A stretch of 45,307 bases of DNA from Flammeovirgaceae bacterium (lineage in GTDB: Bacteria > Bacteroidota > Bacteroidia > Cytophagales > Cyclobacteriaceae), in the NCBI GenBank assembly GCA_013204595.1, contig JABMNK010000084.1, forward strand, positions 1 through 45,307, read 5' to 3'. Positions 35,248 to 43,922 of this stretch are shown piece after piece; position 1 is the first letter of the stretch, and each line of letters opens with the position of its first letter. The notes under the pieces were generated by a model that was not told where the DNA came from, did no database searches, and worked only from the letters and a program-made list of their open reading frames with translations. Both the position numbers and the translations under genes were made by a program.

Positions 35248-35311
35248 AAAAACCAAAAAAAGTGCAAGAGGTATTGAGCGTGTTAATGCAGACTTTAAAT
35301 ATCAAGTGACT

Positions 35312-35319
35312 TAGATTTG
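35312..35319 (+). promoter_or_regulatory. Possible -7 box before the DUF3089 gene
   Basis: TAGATTTG matches the Bacteroidota TAnnTTTG element, 42 nt before the ATG at 35362. A matching -33 element is not seen, so the call is tentative. Confidence 0.25.
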
Positions 35320-35361
35320 TTTGAATATATCTAAATCATACGTGATCGTAAAATATAAATT

Positions 35362-36330
35362 ATGAGATTTTATTTAGTTTATTTATTATTAAGTGGTGTT
35401 TTATTGTGTAATGGACAATCGGTCAAACCCTTGGATTATTCGGATGATTACCATTGGGCAGCCCGACCAGATGATGGCCAAAAGGTTTGGGAATCTTTTG
35501 TTATAGAAGAGCCTTTTCAAAACGTAGATGTTTTCTACATCTACCCGACCATCCTCACAGACACAAATGACTTTCGATGGAATTATGATGTGACAGATCC
35601 TCGTCATAGAGACGACGTTATCAATTATGCATTAAAATACCAGGCGTCTGCTTGGGCAGGGACAGGAAATATTTACGCACCATTCTACAGGCAAGCACAT
35701 ATTCGGTCTTTTGCCAATAAGGAAGTAGGAGGGGAAGCAGCCCTCCAAATGGCCTATCGAGATGTGAAAGCGGCATTTGATTATTATATGGCGCATTACA
35801 ATCAGGGTCATGCCATCATTTTATCCGGTCACAGTCAAGGTACCGTTCATGTTGCGCAACTTATGCAAGATTACTTTGATGAAAAGCCGCTTCAGGCAAA
35901 ATTAATTGCAGCCTATATTCCTGGAATTGGTATAAAAAAAGATGCGTTTAAGTCGATTCCTTTGATGCTCAATCCAGAAGAAACCGGTGGATTTGTGACA
36001 TGGAATACGCTTAAGGAAGATTATCAGACCGCGAGGTATTTTGAATGGTACAAATGTGCCGAAGTGATTAATCCCGTTACTTGGACTGAGTCGTCAGTGG
36101 CCCCGAAGAAAGCGCATAAAGGGTTTTTATATACCAATAATCATTTATACAAAAAGAGCTTTGAAACCCATCTGGTCGATGGCGCTATTTATCTGAGTCG
36201 AATAAAGTTTCCTTTTAGCCTCGTCGCCCGGAAAATGGAGCATTTTCATCGTGGAGATGTCAATCTTTTTTGGAAAGACATCAGTGTCAATGCACGCTTG
36301 AGGACTACCCATTATTTAGGGCAACAATAG
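35362..36330 (+). CDS. DUF3089 secreted alpha/beta-hydrolase-like protein
   Basis: 322 residues; signal peptide (MRFYLVYLLLSGVLLCNGQ). Serine-hydrolase elbow GHSQG with Ser158, preceded by strand AIIL; VDVFYIYPTILTD (about 55-67) and YAPFYRQAH (about 105-113) match DUF3089. The catalytic Asp and His are probably in the C-terminal third (e.g. VDGAIYLSRIKF, MEHFHRGDVN). Substrate unknown; the family is listed as lipase/esterase-like. It is monocistronic as far as seen: the next gene starts 370 bases later. Confidence 0.82.
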   Translation: MRFYLVYLLLSGVLLCNGQSVKPLDYSDDYHWAARPDDGQKVWESFVIEEPFQNVDVFYIYPTILTDTNDFRWNYDVTDPRHRDDVINYALKYQASAWAGTGNIYAPFYRQAHIRSFANKEVGGEAALQMAYRDVKAAFDYYMAHYNQGHAIILSGHSQGTVHVAQLMQDYFDEKPLQAKLIAAYIPGIGIKKDAFKSIPLMLNPEETGGFVTWNTLKEDYQTARYFEWYKCAEVINPVTWTESSVAPKKAHKGFLYTNNHLYKKSFETHLVDGAIYLSRIKFPFSLVARKMEHFHRGDVNLFWKDISVNARLRTTHYLGQQ

Positions 36331-36700
36331 CAGTTGTCAATTCAGATATATATTAGGATATTCAGTATTATGGTTCGAAATTGGTTTTTCGAATTTATTA
36401 CTATAGGTAGATATGATCCTTATGTTACCTTAAGATGATCCTATCATTATGTATTCAGTTTAGAATGATTCCAAATTGACGCTTAAATTTGACCTGATGT
36501 TAGCGATTAGTTATGTTTTGATGAAAAGGAATATTTAATATTCAGTTTAAAATGATTACAAAATGGTTGGTCAATAGTAATTATTCCAACTACTATAACT
36601 AGCCTTATTATCTTTGTCCCTTTAAAAGAAGCAAAGTAGCTTAACTGACTCTCCGGAAATCGTAGGCAAGTCCAGATAATTAACGATGAGATAAATTGAA
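36331..36700. other. Gap with short imperfect direct repeats
   Basis: 370 bases without a gene, AT-rich, presumably holding the promoter of the redox operon at 36701. A 24-bp element TATTCAGTTTAGAATGATTC... at 36452-36475 recurs at 36539-36562 with two mismatches; a more divergent third copy may begin at 36359. The spacings are 93 and 87 bases. No RNA gene or ORF is visible. Confidence 0.5.
36452..36562. repeat. Pair of 24-bp direct repeats (22/24)
   Basis: 36452-36475 and 36539-36562 differ only at positions 12 (G/A) and 20 (C/A) of the unit, which begins TATTCAGTTTA. A weaker relative begins at 36359 (TATTCAGTATTATGG). They lie in the leader of the cytochrome/Rieske operon and could bind a regulator, but chance in AT-rich DNA is not excluded. 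Confidence 0.4.
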
Positions 36701-37081
36701 ATGCAACAAAAAAGAGCACTAAATGCGATATTCTTGATCCTCTTTTTAGCCTCGTGCTATTGGGACAACGAAGAAACGCTTTATGGAACGGTTGCCGATA
36801 CTTGTGACCTGGTACAAATAAGCTATGGTCTCGATGTGGTACCCATTCTTGATTTTAATTGCAATAGTTGTCATGCAGGTTCTTCGGCAGCGGCATTAGG
36901 AGATAATATCGTTTTGGATGATTATAATTTATTACTCAATTATGTCAACAATGGTCGACTGATAGGCAGTATAAATCACGATGCTGGTTTTAATGCGATG
37001 CCAAGGTCAGGTTCAAAATTGTCTGCATGTCATATTGAAGTCGTTCAAACTTGGATCAATAATGGAGCTCAAAATGATTAA
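36701..37081 (+). CDS. Single-haem c-type cytochrome lipoprotein
   Basis: 126 residues. Lipoprotein leader ending FLASC (Cys19). One haem-binding CNSCH (C54, C57, H58) and a likely axial Met100 in AMPRSG. The domain resembles the planctomycete-type cytochrome c found on the surface or in the periplasm of Bacteroidota. An additional pair, Cys35 and Cys109, could form a disulfide. First gene of a four-gene group: its stop codon lies inside the start region of the DUF5777 gene (8-nt overlap), so they are translationally coupled. Expected role: electron transfer at the envelope. Confidence 0.85.
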   Translation: MQQKRALNAIFLILFLASCYWDNEETLYGTVADTCDLVQISYGLDVVPILDFNCNSCHAGSSAAALGDNIVLDDYNLLLNYVNNGRLIGSINHDAGFNAMPRSGSKLSACHIEVVQTWINNGAQND

Positions 37082-37958
37082 TCGAATAAGTCTTAACTTC
37101 ATTGCTGTCTTTTTTGTTTTGGTCACCTATGCGCAAGATGACCTTGAAGATATGCTCAATGAAATAGCACCATTACCGGAGCAAGAGGCCATGGCGACCT
37201 TTAAGTCTGGACGGGTCATAAATTTGCACACCAATGAGCGTGTTGCAGCGGGTAGCCTAGAGCTTAGGATATCGCATCGTTTTGGCCGCTTAAACGGTGG
37301 TGCTTATGAGTTGTGGGGGCTAGACCAGAGTACTATTAGGATAGGATTGGATTATGGCATAAATGACCGCTTGAATATAGGAGTAGGCCGCAATTCATAT
37401 AAGAAAATATATGATGGGTTTGTTAAATATGCATTTACCAATCAGCGGGTAAATGGTATGCCCTTGAGTATCGTCGGTGTAAGTGCTATCGCTGTTAATT
37501 CCTTACATTTTTCTGACCTAACCAGAGATAATTATTTTAGTTCTCGAATTACCTATGTCAATCAATTGGTGTTGGCTAGAAAATTCAACGAAAAATTGTC
37601 CTTGGAATTTGTACCTACTTGGGTTCATTACAACCTAGTATCGACTACTGCCGATCAAAATGACATTCCTGTATTGGCCTTCGGCGGAAGATTAAAGGTG
37701 TCCAAACGCGTATCCATTAACATGGACTATGGTTACCGAGTCGCATTAAAAAAGAATGCGCCAAACATTGAGAATTACAATAATTCGTTGTCAGTAGGTG
37801 TCGATATTGAGACGGGAGGACATGTTTTCCAACTCCAATTAACCAATTCTTTGCCAATGGTTGATATGGGTTTTTTGACTGAAACAAACGATAAATGGTT
37901 GGATGGTGGCATTCACTTAGGGTTTAATATCACGAGAGAATTTGTCCTTAAACGTTAA
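37074..37958 (+). CDS. DUF5777 outer-membrane beta-barrel
   Basis: 294 residues from ATG 37074; the longer frame from 36981 would lie inside the cytochrome gene and lacks a signal, so it is rejected. Signal peptide (MINRISLNFIAVFFVLVTYAQ). Then GRVINLHTNERVAAGSLELRI and ISHRFGRLNGGAYELWGLD are the known start of the DUF5777 family, followed by alternating hydrophobic strands of a small barrel with LGFNITREF at the end. Function is unknown; family members often sit beside cytochrome c, YceI and Rieske genes, as here. The start overlaps the upstream gene by 8 nt and the next gene begins 9 nt after its stop. Confidence 0.83.
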   Translation: MINRISLNFIAVFFVLVTYAQDDLEDMLNEIAPLPEQEAMATFKSGRVINLHTNERVAAGSLELRISHRFGRLNGGAYELWGLDQSTIRIGLDYGINDRLNIGVGRNSYKKIYDGFVKYAFTNQRVNGMPLSIVGVSAIAVNSLHFSDLTRDNYFSSRITYVNQLVLARKFNEKLSLEFVPTWVHYNLVSTTADQNDIPVLAFGGRLKVSKRVSINMDYGYRVALKKNAPNIENYNNSLSVGVDIETGGHVFQLQLTNSLPMVDMGFLTETNDKWLDGGIHLGFNITREFVLKR

Positions 37959-37967
37959 CATAAGTTC

Positions 37968-38525
37968 ATGAGAAATGTAAGGGTTTTAATTATGGGCCTC
38001 GGTTTTATACTGAGCTTGACGACTTCTGTGGAGGCACAAAAATTGATAGTCTCCAAATCGCTTGTGAGTTTCTTTTCTGATGGCTTACTTGAAGATATCT
38101 CGGCAGAGAATTCTAAAGTACAGGGAATTTTAAATCTGGAGGATGGTGCTTTTTTCATCAGAATTCCCATGGCGATGTTTGAATTTGAAAGCGACCTTAT
38201 GAAGGAACATTTCAATGAAAATTACTTAGAATCAGAGAAGTTCCCGACAGCTACATTTAAAGGTAAATTAGAGAGAACGTTTAAGATGGGAACATTAAAG
38301 AATGTTGATTTTTTGGTTCAGGGGCAGTTCGTGATCCATGGAGTTTCTCAAGACCGTAGTCTTAACGTGACAATTGTGGAGGTGAAAGAGGGGCTAGAAG
38401 TCAAAGGTAAGTTTGATGTTTTACTCGAAGATCACAACATTGAGATTCCTACCATTGTCTTTCAGAAAATAGCGGAAACGATTGCCGTAGAGGTACAATT
38501 ACAATTTATTGAATTGAAAAAGTAA
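37968..38525 (+). CDS. YceI-family secreted lipid-binding-like protein
   Basis: 185 residues; signal peptide ending SVEAQ. The YceI lipocalin-like beta-barrel is shown by ISAENSKVQGILNLEDG, FIRIPMAMFEFESDLMKEHF, LESEKFPTATFKGKL and the C-terminal IPTIVFQKIAETIAVEVQLQF. Related proteins bind isoprenoid quinones or other hydrophobic molecules in the periplasm. In this operon a quinone or similar redox carrier would make sense between the cytochrome and the Rieske protein, but that is inference. Confidence 0.87.
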   Translation: MRNVRVLIMGLGFILSLTTSVEAQKLIVSKSLVSFFSDGLLEDISAENSKVQGILNLEDGAFFIRIPMAMFEFESDLMKEHFNENYLESEKFPTATFKGKLERTFKMGTLKNVDFLVQGQFVIHGVSQDRSLNVTIVEVKEGLEVKGKFDVLLEDHNIEIPTIVFQKIAETIAVEVQLQFIELKK

Positions 38526-38544
38526 GATTAAAATAGATAATAAA

Positions 38545-38985
38545 ATGGTTGAACAAGTAACAATAAAGCGCAAAGAATTTTTATCAAAAATGGGGCTAAG
38601 CGCTGGAGCTATTATTGCCACTTATTGTTTGGGTGGGTTAGTGAGCTGTTCAGATAATGGGGTATCTCCTTCAGGTAGTGTTGACTTTAATATTGATTTA
38701 ACTAACGCCACTTATTCAGCACTTAATACGGTTGGTGGATGGGTCAGGACCAATGGGGTCGTCATTGCTAATGTGGCTGCCGATACTTTTGTGGCGGTGA
38801 CTCAAACTTGTAGCCATGAAGGTAAGACGAAAGTCACTTATCGACATGAAAATGGAGATTTTTATTGCACAGAACATGGAGCTAGGTTTGATTTGGATGG
38901 TGGCGGTTTGAATAGCACTGGATCTCGAGGAATCACTGTTTATGCCACTGAGTTAAGTGGGACAACCCTCCGTATATTCGGGTAA
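38545..38985 (+). CDS. Rieske [2Fe-2S] lipoprotein
   Basis: 146 residues. The leader has a Tat-like KRKEFLSK element and ends LVSC (Cys35), so it is probably an exported, lipidated protein. The cluster ligands are Cys89/His91 (CSHEG) and Cys108/His111 (CTEHG), giving the C-x-H...C-x2-H Rieske pattern. It is too short for a bc1 Rieske subunit and has no ring-hydroxylase domain. It is the last gene of the cytochrome c/DUF5777/YceI/Rieske run, 19 nt after YceI. Together they look like a small envelope electron-transfer chain. Confidence 0.88.
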   Translation: MVEQVTIKRKEFLSKMGLSAGAIIATYCLGGLVSCSDNGVSPSGSVDFNIDLTNATYSALNTVGGWVRTNGVVIANVAADTFVAVTQTCSHEGKTKVTYRHENGDFYCTEHGARFDLDGGGLNSTGSRGITVYATELSGTTLRIFG

Positions 38986-39011
38986 TTCAAGCGTAAAGAC
39001 AGGGCTATTAA

Positions 39012-41399
39012 CTATTTTTTTGGGACCAATTTTATTTTCTCAGCACTTACAGATTCAATTTTTGTGTGCTCATAGTAAACTGGAAAGTATTCATTATTGG
39101 CCCATGATTCAAATAAATTTCGATAATAGGGACTTTCAGGATTACCAGATTGACCCGGGCCATTCGTTGCAATGGCCGCATCCCAATCTCCTGTATTGAT
39201 AATCATCCGAAAGGAAGCCCCACTACTTTGACGGTTATTGGAGCCTGTGGACCCAGGTGTGTAGGCATTACCGCCTCTAGGAAGGGGCCCCAAGTTTAAT
39301 TTTGCTTGGGTGACGTCATCTACATATTGACTTAAGGCATGTTCCATAAAGGTGTGTTTGAACTTAGGTTGGCCATATTGCCAAGTGTTCATATCGGACC
39401 CGAGATTTTCAGTTAAATAAACAATCCCATTTTCAAAAGCCTCACCCAAGAATTGGTTGCGACCGGTGGTGGGATCGGACCCGAACTTTTCTGGATCAGG
39501 GTTCATTAGCCATAAAATAATTTTGGTTAGACTTAGTCGCCTAATCTGATTTTTAATTTTTTCAGGTACAAATCGACTATGAGCCATCTTTGCCAATTCA
39601 TTTTCGAAGGCAACATAAATCGCCGCTTCTATAGAATTTGCTTCCAATCGATAATTCCAGTTAGAAAGTTTGGCCAAAGCTTCGGCGGCACTCATACTTA
39701 ATTTCAAGTTCAATAATAATGGTACAAGGGTTCTTGCTGGAATGGAATAATCATCAACTTGCAAATCCCTTAGATTTTCTAACGTCAAGTTTTGGCCATT
39801 ATCCAAAACTTCGTGAAGGCGATTTCCTCTAAAGGGATCGGACCAGGTATAACCGACGGCATTCCAGTGATCGTAGTCCTCTGGAATTACATTTTGATTG
39901 GCTGTGGCGATGAACCCCTTACTTGGATTGAGGGCGTTAGGTTTTTCTATAATGGGCAAATATCCGTCCCATTCAAAACGTCCGTCGCCAGGTACTGGAA
40001 CTAAGCCGCTAAAATTGTTTCTAATGGGGGCTATGCCCACAGCTTGCCAGCCAATGTTTCCTTTCTTATCTGCCCAGATCATATTTTCTCCTGGAATATG
40101 GCTATAGTTGCAGGCTGCTTGAAATTCTTCCCAAGTTTTGGCTTGATCCATACGAAGTGACGCAAGATAGGGAGATCCCCCCGGCTCGAGCCAAGCACAT
40201 TTAACCGCATAGGCTTTCAAGCGAATCGTATCAATATAAGTGACAGGCCCATGCAGGGTATAGTTCAGTTCTGTCAAGACGTCAGGTTCATTTTTAACTT
40301 TGATAATTTCAGCGATGGTTTCCATAGTTACCCACTGGTTTTGATGCCAATATTGTTTTAAATTATCGGGATTGATGTCGTATACATAGAGATCTTCACC
40401 ATCTGTTTCAAAAACGGTGAGTCCCCAGGCACCATATTGATTGTGTCCAATAGAAATCCCAGGGATCTCAGGTTCACCTCCGCCAATAACATCCCAGCCA
40501 GGGGCGTTCAGATGCACCATATATCTCAAAGAAGGTACCGCAATGGTTCGGTGTGGGTCGTTGGCCATGTATGTATTTCCATCGGCCATTTTCGTACCGC
40601 TGACCACCCAATTATTGCTTCCCAAAGCATGCTTATCTTCTGGTATCTCAAGTTCTTGGTTAGGATTTTGAGTTAAGAGCTTTTGTTGAAAGGCGGGATC
40701 GACATCGGTAAAGTCAAATTTCACTACTTTGCGATAGGCCGTATAAAGCTCCAAAATATCAGCGGAGAGCTGATCGGCATGGATGCTGGGATCTAGTTGG
40801 AGATCAGGGTCTTTAGGATGAAACCACATTATATCTTTGACGGCATCTGTGCCGATGGTGGCGACAGCTCTGCCAATCTGTAACTCATCTTCAATATTTC
40901 CCAGAAGCCCTTGATGTCTGGATATTACCACTTCTGGTGTCCATCGCTCTGGAACAATATTGAGAATTTCAAATTCTATGGGTAGCTCTTCTGGATGTGC
41001 TAGGATTTCATCAATGTAGGCATTTACTCCAGCTGTATAAGCATTGATTATCAGCTCCCCCTCTGGATGATAATGATTCAATTCTTGTTTCAAATCCCCT
41101 CTATATTTAAATAATCGAGTACCAATGTCTCTTTTCAATTCACGGTCACCCAAAATTTCGGCGATCGTACCAGTAGCTTGCCTTCTCCAAATTTCAAATT
41201 GAAAAAGTCGATCTTTTGCCGCGGCATACCCTTGTGCAAAAAATAAATCTTCTTGATTTTGCGCATAGATATGATTGATACCCCATTGGTCTCGAATAAT
41301 TTCAACAGGTTCGGAGAGTCCAACAAGGCTTATGTTTTCCTCTTTTGGAGTGGAACAAGAAAAAATAATTAATGCGAATAATACGATGAATTTTTTCAT
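39012..41399 (-). CDS. Penicillin-acylase-family Ntn hydrolase, lipoprotein
   Basis: 795 residues; lipoprotein signal (IIFSCS, Cys15). The autocatalytic cleavage site and N-terminal nucleophile are at ALGSNNWVVSG, Ser about 261, so a pro-protein would be cut into alpha (about 245 residues of the mature protein) and beta chains. WGINHIYAQNQEDLFFAQGY and DPHRTIAVPS are further family blocks. Members cleave amide bonds in beta-lactams or acyl-homoserine lactones; the substrate here is not known. It converges with the Rieske gene (26 nt apart) without an obvious terminator. Confidence 0.88.
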   Translation of the reverse strand: MKKFIVLFALIIFSCSTPKEENISLVGLSEPVEIIRDQWGINHIYAQNQEDLFFAQGYAAAKDRLFQFEIWRRQATGTIAEILGDRELKRDIGTRLFKYRGDLKQELNHYHPEGELIINAYTAGVNAYIDEILAHPEELPIEFEILNIVPERWTPEVVISRHQGLLGNIEDELQIGRAVATIGTDAVKDIMWFHPKDPDLQLDPSIHADQLSADILELYTAYRKVVKFDFTDVDPAFQQKLLTQNPNQELEIPEDKHALGSNNWVVSGTKMADGNTYMANDPHRTIAVPSLRYMVHLNAPGWDVIGGGEPEIPGISIGHNQYGAWGLTVFETDGEDLYVYDINPDNLKQYWHQNQWVTMETIAEIIKVKNEPDVLTELNYTLHGPVTYIDTIRLKAYAVKCAWLEPGGSPYLASLRMDQAKTWEEFQAACNYSHIPGENMIWADKKGNIGWQAVGIAPIRNNFSGLVPVPGDGRFEWDGYLPIIEKPNALNPSKGFIATANQNVIPEDYDHWNAVGYTWSDPFRGNRLHEVLDNGQNLTLENLRDLQVDDYSIPARTLVPLLLNLKLSMSAAEALAKLSNWNYRLEANSIEAAIYVAFENELAKMAHSRFVPEKIKNQIRRLSLTKIILWLMNPDPEKFGSDPTTGRNQFLGEAFENGIVYLTENLGSDMNTWQYGQPKFKHTFMEHALSQYVDDVTQAKLNLGPLPRGGNAYTPGSTGSNNRQSSGASFRMIINTGDWDAAIATNGPGQSGNPESPYYRNLFESWANNEYFPVYYEHTKIESVSAEKIKLVPKK

Positions 41400-41555
41400 A
41401 ATAAACCTAAAAAATATCTACTAAAGGTAATAATTTAATTGTAATTATCAATTTATAATCCCTCGAGAGGCACGCAGTCGTTTTGAAGGTCATCCTGATG
41501 GTCAAACATTAATCCTTATTGCCTACGAAACGAACCGGCACTTCTCTTTTAAGCA

Positions 41556-42485
41556 TCAACGGAAAATTTCTAATATTTCTTTGATTAGAATGTTTTCGAA
41601 GTCCTTTCGATTTTCCATCTGGGGAAGATGTCCAGAGGACTTAATGAAGAATTCCTTTCGATTGGGCAGAAGCATTGGTAATTTTTCTTTGAATTCGTCG
41701 TAAACAACTACCTTGTCCGAGACCCCCCATAGAGTAAATACGGGAATCCCTGTATCATGAATCATCAGATGGATGTCATCCATATTGGTGTGATTTTTAC
41801 GGGTTGAGATCAGGGCCTTTGCAAAACCCTTGTATTGCTGCAATTGGGCGTATTTTGTCGACCAATCTGGAAATTGATTAGGATCAAAAAAGTCTTCATT
41901 TTGTCCGGCAGCCAGTTCTGGATAATCTATGATCATGGAGGCGATTTCAGCTTCAGAAACCGAGACGTCAGTGCTTGCTTGAATATCTTCAAAACTATTT
42001 GAAGAAACATAAATGAGTGATTGGACCATACTTGGCTTTAGGGCGGCTGTCTGCGAGATGATTCGTCCCCCATTTGACAGGCCTACTAGGTGGGCTTTTG
42101 AAATCCTAAGATGTGACATCAGTTCCAATACTTGATTGGCCATAAGGGCGTCTGTATAGTCCCTATCTGGATTATCAGAATAACCGCGCCCATAAAGATC
42201 CAAGGCAACCACGTGATACCCGTTATTTTTGAGCGTCTCGAAAGTCATCTCCCAGATGTAAGAGGGTACTGAAAAGCCATGAACCAAAACGACCGTCCCT
42301 ATTTCAGAAGTTGGATTTTCTTCTAAATAATAAGTGAATCCGTCGTTTAGCGCTACAAAATGACCCGCTGCAGTGTTGATGATTTCTGATCTGAATTGAT
42401 CATTTTTGACAATCGATTCAAAGGTAGTATTTTGGGAGCACGCATTTATTAGCCATAGGGTGTTGAGAAAAAATAGTTTCTTCAA
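41556..42485 (-). CDS. Alpha/beta hydrolase, lipoprotein
   Basis: 309 residues. The only usable start is TTG 42485: an in-frame stop lies two codons upstream, and the leader MKKLFFLNTLWLINACS (lipobox INAC) is complete from it. The nucleophile elbow is GLSNGGR (Ser137), the oxyanion strand VLVHGFS (about 67-73), and the catalytic His is in SSGHLPQMEN near the C-terminus. Catalytic Asp probably in LWGVSDKVV (about 247-255). It may be an esterase or a lactonase-type hydrolase; the exact substrate is unknown. Confidence 0.85.
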   Translation of the reverse strand: MKKLFFLNTLWLINACSQNTTFESIVKNDQFRSEIINTAAGHFVALNDGFTYYLEENPTSEIGTVVLVHGFSVPSYIWEMTFETLKNNGYHVVALDLYGRGYSDNPDRDYTDALMANQVLELMSHLRISKAHLVGLSNGGRIISQTAALKPSMVQSLIYVSSNSFEDIQASTDVSVSEAEIASMIIDYPELAAGQNEDFFDPNQFPDWSTKYAQLQQYKGFAKALISTRKNHTNMDDIHLMIHDTGIPVFTLWGVSDKVVVYDEFKEKLPMLLPNRKEFFIKSSGHLPQMENRKDFENILIKEILEIFR

Positions 42486-42561
42486 GTTTTACTTGTTTAT
42501 ATGTTAGCTATAAAGTTAAGAGAAATCCTGCAATTAGCAGACAACAAGAGCATAGTACCCC

Positions 42562-43179
42562 TTAAAGAGGCGTAGCCATTCCCCAATAATTGTAGCTTAG
42601 TGGTTTCCATCCAGGGATGTATTGGGCATTTAGTTCTTTTATATTAAATCCGTTGGTCTGGATCAGATTGGGGATATCTCTATTGAGGTTACACCCTCCC
42701 CCAAAATGTTTCCAAAAAGGATTGAGTCGGTTTTGCCATTTTTGGATGGATGGATCTGATGCTTTACCATGTTCACAAAAAATAAGGACCCCAGTAGGCT
42801 TGAGAACTCTTCTGAGTTCTTGCATAGCCATTTCATCATCTGGGATTGTGCAAAAAGTATAGGTAGTCACAATACTGTCAAAAGAGTGATTTGCAAAGGG
42901 CATTTTTTCGGCACCGACTTGATGAAATTCAAAGGGAAATCCTAGTTGGTCTACCTTCGTACGGTTTTGCTTCCAAACCGCTAGTGAGGGGTCAATGGCA
43001 GTCAATTCAGTTACCTGTTCTTTTTGATAAAAGGGCAAATTCAATCCAGATCCAATGCCGATTTCTAGCACTTTTCCTTTTGCTAGGGGCACTATTTTTG
43101 ATCTTTGGTCGGTGAAGGGATTTTGTTTGCAAATAGCGTTTACCAATAAGGGGAGTAGGTATTGATCGTAAAGGCCCAT
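42562..43179 (-). CDS. Class I SAM-dependent methyltransferase
   Basis: 205 residues. The SAM-binding motif VLEIGIGSGLNLPFY (motif I, about residues 34-48), the acidic end of strand 2 (TAIDPS), FDSIVTTYTFCTI (motif with the usual 'tl' substitution) and RRVLKPTGVLIFCEHG (post-motif) are all recognisable. It resembles small-molecule or phospholipid methyltransferases of the UbiE/thiopurine group. Substrate unknown. It is co-oriented with the alpha/beta hydrolase, 76 nt upstream of it, so the two could be co-transcribed. Confidence 0.87.
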   Translation of the reverse strand: MGLYDQYLLPLLVNAICKQNPFTDQRSKIVPLAKGKVLEIGIGSGLNLPFYQKEQVTELTAIDPSLAVWKQNRTKVDQLGFPFEFHQVGAEKMPFANHSFDSIVTTYTFCTIPDDEMAMQELRRVLKPTGVLIFCEHGKASDPSIQKWQNRLNPFWKHFGGGCNLNRDIPNLIQTNGFNIKELNAQYIPGWKPLSYNYWGMATPL

Positions 43180-43336
43180 GTTTCTAAGGTGCTATAAAAT
43201 ATCAAGTTACACTGTAATTTAGACAGTTTTATCCAATGAGTTTTCACTAGGTTTGAAGAAGTAACGAAAGGTGGTTTATCAAAAACGAGCTTTTTCATAA
43301 AGAATGGTTATTTTTAACGATTGATAGCAAGTACTT

Positions 43337-43549
43337 ATGAAAATAGATTTTGACTTTACAAATCCCATTGACGGATCCCATGCCAATACGCCTGAGGAGC
43401 ATCAGTCGCATCTTGATCAGATGAAAGTAATCATCATCAATCTGAGCAAATCATATATTTCAGGATTGAAGGCTGCAGGCAAGACCCAAATAGAGATCGC
43501 AGAGATCATGGAGGCAATGAGCGTTGAAGTACAAGAGAAAACGCTCTAA
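43337..43549 (+). CDS. Small helical protein, unknown
   Basis: 70 residues, largely helical (residues 20-66), acidic, without a signal peptide. No family recognised. The start MKIDFDFTNP gives a short strand, and the rest (HQSHLDQMKVIIINLSKSY, then AAGKTQIEIAEIMEAM) could be a helical hairpin. Codon use looks like that of neighbours. A genuine small cytosolic protein is plausible, but a chance ORF is not excluded. Confidence 0.5.
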   Translation: MKIDFDFTNPIDGSHANTPEEHQSHLDQMKVIIINLSKSYISGLKAAGKTQIEIAEIMEAMSVEVQEKTL

Positions 43550-43775
43550 TGGATATTTTGCCAATAGGGATTGTGTACGTCTTCGAACTAAATTTGACTA
43601 AATTTTAAAAGAGTACAGAACCAATTAAATCAATAAATGATGAAATCAGATTGAAATACTCTGAGATACCAAGAGATATATTGAAAAAAAGAAGTTTTAG
43701 GAAATTTGATGTCTTTAAAAGCATATAACACCATACAAATCCAATTCAAAAACGAAATGCTTGTACCCAATAATG

Positions 43776-43810
43776 AAAAAAGCACCTGCAAAATTCATAC
43801 AAGTGCTTTT
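43776..43810 (-). terminator. Intrinsic terminator of the tRNA transcript
   Basis: Downstream of the tRNA on the minus strand, AAAAGCACTTG (43810-43800) pairs with CAGGTGCTTTT (43788-43778) over 11 bp with one G-U, and the T-run continues to 43776. It lies 5 nt after the tRNA 3' end. Confidence 0.85.
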
Positions 43811-43814
43811 ATTG

Positions 43815-43886
43815 TGGTCCCGCCAGGAATCGAACCTGGATCTAAAGTTTAGGAAACTTCTATTCTATCCGTTGAACTACGGGACC
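43815..43886 (-). tRNA. tRNA-Arg (anticodon CCT)
   Basis: 72 nt on the minus strand. Acceptor stem GGTCCCG / CGGGACC with discriminator A; D stem GTTC/GAAT; anticodon stem GAAGT/ACTTT with loop TTCCTAA, hence anticodon CCT, which reads AGG; variable loop AGAT; T stem CCAGG/CCTGG with loop TTCGATT. CCA is not encoded. It would decode the AGG arginine codon. Its own hairpin and T-run follow at 43810-43776. Confidence 0.95.
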
Positions 43887-43922
43887 TTAATAGGATTGCA
43901 AAAATATAAATCTTAAGCCAAT

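Noticed and set aside
36981-37073. N-terminal extension of the DUF5777 gene to 36981
   Set aside because: It would sit inside the cytochrome gene, gives no signal peptide, and the ATG at 37074 starts a perfect Sec leader.
43815-43886. tRNA-Arg as an integration site
   Set aside because: No integrase, flanking direct repeat of the tRNA end or foreign-looking block was seen on either side.
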